A stretch of 64,000 bases of DNA, from the NCBI GenBank assembly GCA_940671915.1, contig CALNVZ010002100.1, positions 5,492,876 to 5,556,875 of the forward strand, written 5' to 3'. The stretch comes from Paracentrotus lividus (lineage: Eukaryota; Echinodermata; Echinoidea; Camarodonta; Echinidae). Positions 11,156-23,400 of this stretch are shown here, one piece after another (the first letter of the stretch is position 1; each line of letters starts with the position of its first letter). The position numbers and the translations under genes are program-made. The notes beneath the pieces are model-generated. The model made no database searches. It was not told the origin of the DNA and saw only the letters and a program-made list of their open reading frames with translations.

Positions 11156-14100
11156 ATTCATCCATTGATATCAGACAAGATGAATGTGACGAGGGAAACT
11201 TTAATTCGAGAGCTACCATTGAGTACTTATAGAAGGCTAGCTCTGTGCCTGGACAGAGAGTTAAACACATTGAAGGACTGGAGAGGTATGGCGGCTCTCT
11301 TACCAAGGCGACCTGGCCATAGAGAACCCAAGTATAACACTCAACAAATAAGGTAAGTCTAGTGTATCATTGTGTAAAGAAACTATTAATAATTTTGTAA
11401 GTGACTTTTTACATTAAAGCATTTATTGTAAAATAAATATAAATTATTGTGTTGATTGTTTTCTCTAAAGATATGAAAACATAATATTCCCAATGATGAT
11501 AAATATAAGAGATGATATTTTTAAAATAATTTTTACTTCATATGATATAACAGTGTACTCAACATTGGGATTTGTAATGTGTGTCTACTCTGGGAAATGC
11601 TCCAGGTGCAATGAAGAACAAGTAAAGGAGAATTATGTTCGTTATCATATTTAAGAAAATTTATGTAAGCGCCTCTATTGTACTGTGCATTCTCTCCATC
11701 TCTCCCTCCAGCATGTTTGAATTAGCATTGCAGAGACCAGCAGGCAGCCCTACAGAGTCTGTCCTACAGGATTGGGGTACTACTAATGCCAGGGTATCGG
11801 ATCTTCTCAATGTCTTTAATGAGATGCATCACTATGCAGCTATGGATGCTCTTCTACCTGGTAAGCTTTTCCTCATATAACTTAGGCAATGATATGCATT
11901 TGCAGAGTGATCTCATACCTTTATTAAAGACCGTGGACGGAGTAAATACAACCTTACATCAATTGAAAACTAAGTAGGCGTATAACATAAATACTCAAAA
12001 AATTAATTCAATTTTCATAACAGTATTCATAAAAAGGTGATCAAACCTCAACCAGGCCATCCCTCCAAAATACTCGAAGAGTTACCCCTATTTTAATGGC
12101 GCGGTTGATGACGTCAAAGAAGTTTAAGGGAATGCTACGGCCAGGCATGATTGGGTTTCGCCTTTAGAAAGCATGTTTGTATTGCTATGTCAGAACAATA
12201 AACCCCATGTGTGCTAGGATTCTATTGTTATGAAATGAAAGGGCAAATTCATTCAGCATTTAGCATGTAGCATTCCGTTAACATGTTTTGACGTCATCAG
12301 CCGCGCCATTATAATAGGGGTACTTTTTCGAGCATTTGGGAGGGATGGCCTGGTTGAGGTTCGATCACCTTTTTATTGAAATACTTTCTAGATGGACGAT
12401 AAAAATGCTTAAATTGGGAATTGTTGTATTATGAAAAAATATTAGCTTTCGTTTTATATGTAATTTGGGTTTTCATTTCTCGGTCCGGTCTGGGACTTTA
12501 AAGATACACAACCTGCATCTCTTGAATTTCTCATCATTTAATTGGTCCAATAGTTTTACCTCCAGAAGTCAAAATTAATTGAGACATTGAATGAAAAAAG
12601 AATTGTGTTTGCTGTATTTGTTAGTCTAAGATAAAAGGAACATAACCTGTAGCAGTACATGTATGTGCTTTTTACACATTTCAGAGTAAAACTAAGAATA
12701 ATTAATTTAATAATGACAATTAAAATATTTTAAAATGATATTGAATAGAATTTGCTATATTTCTTGAGCATTATGGGTTTGTTTGTGTTTACTTCCGTAC
12801 ATCAATCAAATAAATCTTTAATAATTTTCGATGCAAAATACAGCAGATTGACCATTTCAGCTAATTTAACATATTACCACTATTCTTGATCCAGGTTCTA
12901 GTGCAGAGTTTATGGTGCATGAACCTGAACCTGAACCTGAACCCCTACCACCGCCACCACCACCTCCAAGACCAGCACCCCCAAGGCTCCCTACTTTTGA
13001 CCCTCAAACAGGTAAATGAATAGTGACACAACATTTGCTCCTGTCACAATTGTTTTGTGCTTTATTTTGTCTAAGATGTTGGCAGACCTACCAAGTCACA
13101 CGCCCCTGGCGTGAGACTCACGCCTCAGCACCTCATCTCACGCCTCAGCACTTCATCTCACGTTCACCCGCCCAGCCCTCATAATCTCACGCCTCAGATA
13201 AATACTGGAGAAAGTATTAAAATCTACAGATTTTTTCCATTTTGGGGCCTCAAAACCCTAAAAATCGGCAGTCTTGTCGTGCACTTGCACAGCGAGTGTG
13301 ATGTTTTCATGCTTGGGATCGTTATATGCAAGATAGCTTACTCCGTGCTACAAATGTAGCGTGCACGCGTGCCTCCTTTGTGTACAAGTTAGTACTACGC
13401 ACACGCACATATGGTAACGCGCACCGCATGCGCACTGCTTCCATACACAATGCGAAAGATCTCACGCCTAGCCACTCACTAAACTTGGCATCTCTGTGTT
13501 GGGTTAAGGTTAAAGTTGAAATAGGGTTTTGTGTTAGGTTTAGGGTTGGGTTTAGGATAGGGTATTGTGTTAAGTCCAGGGTTTATGTTGGTTATTCAAT
13601 TAGTGTATGGAATTTGCAGCGGAGCAATTGTCGCCGAAGCAGGTATCTTGGAACCAAATGAATTCCATGGCATTTCCTCTAGTCACGATTGCTCTGCTAT
13701 AAATTTCATACACTTAACAAATAATCAATTTCAAACCGGGACGTAACATTGTTCCCTGCCCTAATCTGAACATAAAGCCCTGTTGCAACACTAATCCTAA
13801 CCCTACACTTCATACAAAATAAGGCCCAGATAAGTTGTTGCAGTCAGAGCAAAAGTTGTGTCATTGGTAATTGTCACAAATCTTCCCAGATGGTATTGCA
13901 ATTACATTGACATCTTAATTTGTATATGTTTTGCTAGCTCATTGGTAGCAGGGTTCGGGTGGGACATGACATGTCTTGAATTGTTTGAATTGGGTCTTAA
14001 ACTAAATTCATGTTTCAGATCCATTGCATTAGACTAGGAAATCTAACCCCAGATTGGTATCCCCTTACAACTTCTCTCTTGGGAATAAAGTTTTCTGAAT

Positions 14101-17100
14101 TTGTTTGGGGTCTAAAATTACTAATAATGACATTGCATTGATAGTTCTACATTAAATGGTAATTTACCAGATGATGTTCCAGAGAGGTGTTCCACCAAGT
14201 TATTCTTCAAATTACAAATGACTTTACGTACGACTGGAACAAGTTATTAGGGCTATACTAATCACCATGCATAATTATTTAGCACAAGAACTGATCACCA
14301 GTCATTCTTAAAGTCATTCGTAACTTACGAATGGCTTAGTGAAACACAGCCGAGGAATGTTGATGTTCCTGGGGATAGCTGATACAAAAATTGGCCGAAG
14401 CTTTAATGTGATTGACATTGAATGTGATAATAAAAAGGAGCCATGTAGCAGTTTGGACAATAAACCTTTGTAAGACCTGATATGATTCATGGAAATGTTA
14501 TCATAAAAGACTTTCTGATGTTTGCGATTTAATACACTCAACCTATCTTATGATTGAAACTGAATTTTAATTTCATTCCATGACAGTTCAGAGGTTTACT
14601 TATGAAGAGATGAGTAGGATGACAGGAGGTTTTGATGAGAGGAAAGTAAGAGAAGGAGGATGTCTAATTGATGAAGGAGGGTTCGGTGTAGTCTTTAAAG
14701 GTAGATTCTCAGGTGAAGAACTGTGTGCTGTTAAAAGATTAAAAGAGGTAAGAATATTTCTCCATTTTTTTTTCCTCTGAGGGACACATTCTTGAAAGAT
14801 GCAAGGAGCCACCATTTCTGAAACATCTGTATTTTGAATTTTTTGGCAATCTGCATTCCAGTTCATCTTACCAAAACTGTCATAGTTACTGGGGATGCCT
14901 ACTTGAAAATTTTTTTTTTATAGTCATTGTACATCTGGATATATAAAGATCAATATATGATATACTGTTAGCATTTCAATGTCATAATTTTTTTATTTGT
15001 TTTCTCTCTTTTTCTCTTATCTTCTTTCTCACTTCATTTTCCAAATCTATCTATTTCGTACATGTATCTCTCTCTCTCTCTCTTTTCCCTCTGCACATTT
15101 AACATCATATGTTTTTGCTTTTCAATTTCCTCTTTGCAGAAGGTAATTTCTGAAGAGATTAGTATAGAAGGGCAGTTTGATGATGAACTAAAAGCCTTAT
15201 GCAGGTATGTAACTTATAATTTCAATAAAACACATTGCTTTAATCCTTGATATGATTAGATTGTGAAATATATAAATTGATATCGGATTGAATGCAATCT
15301 AAATTCACCAATAGAAAAAATAAATAAATAAAAAAGACTGCATGCATATATTCATCAGATCTCTCCAAAGTTATGAAAAATGAATTATATATTGGTTATT
15401 TATTACAAGACTCTCATTAAATTTTGTTTGGAAAGAATATAAGTAGTCACTTTATTTATCAGGGGCCACATTCATAAAAACCTTTAAAAAAATAAAAATA
15501 AAAAATAAAAAAAACATAAAAAAAATAAGTCAACTTAGCAACCAAAATTTCACTGAGAGTCTATGGACCGTAGTTGCTTAGTAATTAATTGATTAAGGTT
15601 TTATGAATATGACCCCTGGACATTATTTCTATCTTTTTTTCTTCAGACTAAGGCATCCAAACCTAGTTATCCTGTATGGCTACTGCTATGAACCTCCAAA
15701 CCTGTGCCTGGTGTATGAGCTGATTACTGGGGGATCTTTGAGAGATAGACTTTCCTGCAAGGATAACAGGGTGAAGCCCTTGTCTTGGCCTAAAAGGCTC
15801 AACATCGCATGGGGTTCAGCATGTGGGATTGCCTTCCTTCATAATAAGGGCTTCATTCATCGAGATATCAAGAGGTTCGTTCAGAGGGCGAATTGCCAAT
15901 TGGTCTAAACCCACTTTGACTAATGCCCATTTTGCCTCATCCCACATGGTCTAATTCCATTTCATCTACAAACAGCTTGTCTAATAGTCCAGTAGATGGT
16001 CCCATAGGCCATGTACAAGACCCGGAAAAGTCTTTAAGTACAAGGTTTTTTGGTTGATTTGTGTTCTATATGGGTATTTAAGAAAATTCAGCTTGGTTGC
16101 CAGCTTGGCAACCTTGGGCAACTTTTTTTATTTGCATAATTAAAATAATGACCTAATTAGCATATTTTGTGTATTGGATATGTGGCTAATCGTAATTCAA
16201 GAACCCCGAAAATATGGATGAAACGACTTTTCAAGGGTATTTTACGACGAGAGATTCATTTATGATATTGTTTTTATCTTTTAAGTAGTGCTTCTGTCTT
16301 AAATGGCGTAATTAGCATAATGAGCTAATATGCATATTAGCCTATATGCATTAATATTAGCCTATGGGATTAATTATCCATTTTTCTTATCTGGAAAGCC
16401 TGAATATTGTGCAATACAACATTGAAAATAACTTTTATTGAAGACATCCCATTTATTCATGAGATGATATGTTTTGTAGATATGATACAATTTGCATAAT
16501 ACGAACAATGGCCTAATTAGCAAATCAATTGTAATATATGGAATATGGGGTTAATCTTAATTAAAAACTCTGGAAACGTGAATGAAACGACTTTTTAAGG
16601 GTATTTTACGACGAGGAATTCATTTATGATATCAGTTTTATCTTTTAAGTAATGGTTTTGTCTTAAATGGCCTAATTAGCATAATGAGCTAATATGTACA
16701 TGTATATAAGCCTATGCTGTAATATTAGCCTAAGGAATTAATATTCATTGTTTGTTTAGAAAGCCTGAATATTGTGTAATACGACATTGCAAATCACTTT
16801 TATTGAAGACATCCCATTAATTCATGAGATGATATGTTATGTCGAAATAATATAATTAGCATAAAAGAACAATGACCTAATTAGCATATCATTTGTAATA
16901 TGGGATATGGGACTAATCTTAATTAAATAATCCCGAAAACGTAAATAAAAGGATTTTTAATGCTACTCTACAACAGCATTTTTTTATTTGTACATTTTAA
17001 TAGGATTTGCTTTTGTTTTTAATTAGCATATTCATCACAATGAGATAATTATTATGCATAATTGTTTTAATCCTATGTGATTCAACTTCAGTATTTATCT

Positions 17101-17430
17101 AGAGAGCTTGAACACTGTACAATGCAACATTGTACGTCACTTAAATTAATTATCATGCTGATAATATATTGCAATTCTAATTACCTATAATATAATTAGC
17201 ATAATCAGAATAACGACTAAATTAGCATAATATTATCTTTACCCCCCTCCCACATACACGTAGATCATTATCAAAATTACCCCTACTGGGGCCGCGGAGC
17301 GTTTTTGAAAGTGGAGAGGCTGAGCCAAAGTGGGGGTGGGGGGAGGGGGGCTGAACAGGCCAGAAATCACAAATATACGGTCATTTTTGCATTTTTGTAC
17401 ATGTTTGCTAAAAAAAAGTGGGGGCTGAAG

Positions 17431-17461
<31 letters not shown>

Positions 17462-20400
17462 CTCCAAGGCCCCTGTCCTATTACAGCCTTTATAAGGGAA
17501 TCTGCATTAAAATTACCTCCTATTACAGGCATTTGAAGAGGGAGCTAGTAAAACTACCTCTATTTCATAGGCTTTTGGACCACATTCGGGACCCTATTTC
17601 ATGATTTGTCCTAAAAAAAAATAAAAAGGTAAAATTGTGATAGTTTTTATTTTTATATATTTAATATTATGTGTTCGAAAAGCCCATGAAATGGGGGTAA
17701 TTTTACCAGCTCCTTCTTCAAAAACCTGTAATAGGGGGTAATTTTAATGCAGCTTTCCTTCTAAAAGCTGTAATATGGGGTAATTTGGACATTGCTTCCA
17801 CTACCAAAAGGGGTAGATGTATGGTTGCCTCCTATATGGGCAGGGGGGGGGGGGAATACAGGTAATATGCTTATTTAGACGTTATTCTAATTGTGCTATA
17901 ACTATATTATAGGTAATTAAAAATGCAATATATTATCAGCCTGCTAATGATTTTAAGAGACTTACAATGTTGCATTACACAGTGTTCAAGCTCTCTAGAT
18001 AAATAATTAGATTGAATCACATAGCATTATAGCAATAAGCAATAATGCATAAATTATTATCATTGTTATGAATATGCTAATAAAAAAACAAAAGCAAATC
18101 TTACATGTACTAAAATATTGTCATAAATGAATTATTCCTTGTTGTAGAGTAGCATTAAAAAGACTTTTTATTTGCGTTCCCAGATTATTTAATTAAGATT
18201 AGCCCCATATCCCATATTACAAATGATATGCTAATTAGGTCGTTCTTTAATGCTAATTATATTATTTCCACATAACAAATCATCTAGTGAATTAATGGGA
18301 TGTCTTCAATAAAAGTGATTTGCAATGACGTATTACACAATATTCAGGCTTTCTAAATAAAAAATGAATATTAATTCCTTAGGCTAATATTACAGCATAG
18401 GCTTATATACATGTACATATTAGCTCATTATGCTAATTAGGCCATTTAAGACAAAACCATTACATAAAAGATAAAACTGATATCATATATGAATTCCTCG
18501 TCGTAAAATACCCTTAAAAAGTCGTTTCATTCACGTTTCCAGGGTTCTTTAATTAAGATTAACCCCATATTCCATATTACAATTGATATGCTAATTAGGT
18601 CATTGTTCGTATTATGCAAATTGTATCATATCTACAAAACATATCATCTCATGAATAAATGGGATGTCTTCTATAAAAGTCATTTTCAATGTTGTATTGC
18701 ACAATATTCAGGCTTTCAAGATAAGAAAAATGGATAATTAATCCCATAGGCTAATATTAATGCATATAGGCTAATATGCATATTAGCTCATTATGCTAAT
18801 TACGCCATTTAAGACAAAAGCACTACTTAAAAGATAAAAACAATTAACATAAATGAATCTCTCGTCGTAAAATACCCTTAAAAAGTCGTTTCATCCATAT
18901 TTTCGGGGTTCTTGAATTACGATTAGCCACATATCCAATACACAAAATATGCTAATTAGGTCATTATTCTAATTATGCAAATAAAAAAAGTTGCCCAAGG
19001 TTGCCAAGCTGGCAACCAAGCTGAATTTTCTTATATACCCATCTAGAACACAAATCAACAAAAAAACCTTGTACTTAAAAACTTTTCCAGGTCCCCAACA
19101 TTTCTACTGGACTATAATTACGTTTTATTCTAAATCTAAAAATTTATCATTTGGTCTAATTCCTATTTGGTCTAATATTCATTTAGTCTAATGTCCAATT
19201 GGTCTAACACCACTTGGTCAAATCCTGGAACAGTCTGGTTATAGACAAAATATTCATTTGAGAATTAGACGAAAATGCAATTAGACTATATGGCTAGTAG
19301 GCGAGTTGGCAATTAGACAAAGCAGTCATTAGACCAAGTGAGAGTTAGACCAAGTATGCATTAGACCAAGTTGAAATTAGACCAAACTGATAGTAGACCA
19401 TATGGGTTTAGCCCTTGTGGTATTAGATAACCTGAGAATTGGACCAACTATTGTTAGACCAAGTGGATATAAACCTGTTCAGCGTATTTCTCTCTTTCTT
19501 TCATAGGGAGGTCACCATCCTTCAAGGCTTCCAAGACTCTCATCCCAAACCATGACATTTGCTCCTGTGACAATTGCTTTAATTTGGTTAACCTGATTAC
19601 TAATTAAATGATTAACTTCAGCCCTTGACTAAATTTTATCCTAACCCGAATCATAAACTTTACATAAAACCATAAGGCAACCCTGACCCTACATCTACGT
19701 CTTAGAAGAAATAAAGCCTGGAGCAATTGTCAAGAGAGCAATTGTCCTGTCACCCTCATCCATTCTCTCTCTCTCTCTCTCTCTCTCCCTCACTCTCCCA
19801 TGAACACAATCCCACTCACAATACTTTTCTCTTAATTTGATGCCTTGTAGACAGTAGCTTTTTAGTAATATTTAGTTTGCAGGTGTTTTTTGCTTACTAA
19901 TGAATATTCTACAGTTTCTTTTTCTTTTTTTTTTTTACACTTCACTGGCAATAAGAATATTAATATAACTGAACAAAAGCATGTTACCACAAGAACTGAA
20001 ATGTATTGAATTTAAATAGTAACCAATGAGAAAAAAAAGAGAAAAAAGGTGTATTCGGCAAGTTTATGGAACATTACATCTACACTATATGTACATTACA
20101 TCATGTGTATGTCCACTTGACAATAAATCAATCTTGCACCATCATCCAGGGATAAAAGCAATGGCCCATATTCTGATAGCCTGGTTTAGCTTAACCCAAG
20201 GTTAAGGGTAGTTTAACTCCAGTCTAACTCCTCAATTTAACCCTGGGTTAAATTTTCATATTCTGGTAGCGAAGTTTAGCTTAACCCAGGGTTAAGTATG
20301 GTAATAAATCCTAAAAAATTTAAACTAGCCCAGGGGGTAGTTTAAGCCAGGTTTAAGTCCTGGGCATCATTGTTACTAAATCCATTTGCACCTTAAATAC

Positions 20401-23400
20401 AACACAAATAAAGTTAACTTTTGTGGTAAGGGGCTAGGGGAGGATTATAAAAACAATATAAAAACTAAAAATAATCCAGATTGATAACTCTCTCATGTTA
20501 AAAATACGTCCAATCCTCAATACTAAATGTATGCATTAACTGACAAAAATAAAATAAAAAAATCAATCAATCAACCAAACCTTTCTCGCCCTAGACCAGC
20601 GCGGTGCGTACGATTAGCAAGGCATGTATTGCATTGTTGCATGAGCGGCGTTGCACTGCTGCGCGACCCTGACCTGGGAGCTCAGCTGGAGATGAGCTCT
20701 ACTGAGCATGCGTAATCTGTTTAACCCAGGTTTAAATGTAAAACTTGGGTTTTGTTAAACTAGGCTATCAGAATACCAGTATGACTTAAACCAAGGATGG
20801 GGGTTAAGTGTGGCTTAGTTAACCTAAGGTTAACTTTAGCCCAGGGTTAACTTTTACTGCTATCAGAATATGGGCCAATGATTTTATAAAAATTATTCAA
20901 CCCTGATTAACTAATTTTGCCAAATTTTTTATTCTCAACGCAGTGCCAATATCCTGCTTGATGTTAATCTGATTGCAAAGATCTGTGACTTTGGGCTAGT
21001 TCGAGATAAGTCTAGCAAGGAGAAAGGAGAAACATCTTGTTTCCGCACTGAGGTCACTATTGGTAGTACAGCATACATGGCCCCAGAGGCAAATTATGGT
21101 GAATACTCTAAAAAATCAGACATCTACAGTTTTGGAGTGGTGAGTCAATGATCCATTGCCCTGTAACATAAAAGAAATTCAGTCAATTGTTTACCATTGA
21201 CTTATGATTGATATTAATCGTAAGATTGATCGCATCTTTTATCCTGTGATGTAGAAAATATTTTTGCCAAGATTGATACCAAATTTTTCTAAAAATTGAA
21301 GATTTTTGGAAGAAATTGACATTTAGATATTCTCCAGCTCCTGGTGACTTGTCAGTGCGAATAAAAAGCTTGATAAGCTCATTTGTTTACACTGAATTGG
21401 TCATGGTTGCACAAATATTTTTAAAGATATAGTGGACTAATGATACTTTGTAGGTAATTAATATTGAGGGGAATTGAGCAGGTGTTTGTAAACTTGTGAT
21501 CCCAGCTTTATATTTTTCTAAATGTTACCTTCAAACTTACCGGTTTAAATCTAGACAGACAAATCTGACATACTTCTATCTTCCATCCACTTTGTTACTC
21601 TCTCATACCCTTAGGTTCTACTAGAGATTCTAACAGGTCTACCCGCGTTAGGTGATACACACATCTTATCTAAAGTAGACGATCTTATGGACCAGCATAG
21701 CAATGTTTCCTCATTAATTGACAGGAATGCAGATATGTGGAACGAACCAACAGCCGAACTAATGTATGACCTCGCTTCCAAATGCACCGAGCAGAAGGTT
21801 AGACGTAGACCAGATATTCAAGAGGTGAGGATAATATTAGGTATATATCCACTTGGTCTAACAACAGTTGGTCCAACTTTCATAACAGATGGGCTAAATC
21901 CAAGTCTAATCAAGGAGGTAATAGAACTTTTGGGTCAAAGACATACATTTACCTAATCTAATTCTTGCTTGGTCAATTGACCACTTGGTCGAATTGCCAA
22001 TTCGTCTAATTTAATTTTTTTTTTACAGAAATTGATCGAGTGATGTTAGACCAAGTAGCTATTAGACAAAATTGACATTAGATGAAATGGTTATTAGACG
22101 AAATGGTAAATAGGTGAGGTGGTAATTAGACCAAAAGTTAAATAGACAAACTGATTGTAGACGAAATGGAATTAGACCATGTATGATGAGATCAAGTGGG
22201 CATTAGTCAAAGTGTGTTTGGACGAAATAGCAATTACCCAATAACTAGTGCAGTCCACTCCCATTATAATGAGGTGCTCAGGTCCAAACATATTACCTCA
22301 ATGTAATAATCAAAATATTGTTATACTGAAGACTTAAGCAGAGAGACCATTGCCCTGTAATATAAAGAGTTACAATCAATTGCAAATTTCAAACAACAAC
22401 TCTGATTGGTTCACAGTGACACTTTTATGCAAAAAGAGCTTGCAACAACGATCCTGATTGGCTACTATCAACTTGTAATTGATTGTAGCTCTTTACGTTA
22501 CAGGGCCAATGATAACTAGATGAATCCTCGACCGCGCACGGTCGAAATTTATGCCACCGCCATTGCCAGATCAGAAATATATGGCACATTCATCTATTTG
22601 TTTTGATTATACAAAGACAACTTTGACCTTGACCTTGTAACCCCAAATTCTACACAGATCATTGTTATCATAGTTTGCACACATGTACCAAGTATGAAGA
22701 TGATCTGTCAATCAGTTCATGAGAACTAGCTATTTTAACATATTTATTGACCTCTGTGACTTTTGAACATGACCTTGTGACCCCAAAATCTAATCAGATC
22801 ACTGTCACCCCAGTATGCACACATATACCAAGTATCAAGATGATTAGTGAAACGGTTCTTGAGTTATTGTGAGAACGAGCTATTTTTTCCTATTTATTGA
22901 CCTCTGTGACCTTTGACCTTGTGACCCCAAAGTCTAATCAGATCATTGTCACCCCAGTATGCACACATATACCAAGTATCAAGATGATTAGTGAAACGGT
23001 TCTTGAGTTATTGTGAGAACGAGCTATTTTTCCTATTTATTGACCTCCGTGACCTTTGACCCCAAAATCTGACCAGATCATTGTCACCCCAGTATGCACA
23101 CATATACCAAGTATCAAGATGATTAGTGAAACGGTTCTCGAGTTTTTGTGGGAACGAGCTATTTTTCCTATTTATTGACCTCTGTGACCTTTGACCTCGT
23201 AACCCCAAAATCTAATCAGATCATTGTCACCCCAATATGCACACATGTACCAAGAATGAAGATGATCTGTCAAATGGTTCTTAAGTTATCGTGAGAACGA
23301 AAGTGGGACGGACGAACGGACAACCCGAAAACATAATGCCTCTGGCGAGACTTCGTCGCGGAGGCATAAAAATCAGGAGCTGAATATTTGAGATCTTGTT

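Noticed and set aside
17239-17604. Overlapping glycine/proline-rich frames on both strands
   Set aside because: Products of the C/G homopolymer tract in the G/C-tract repeat.
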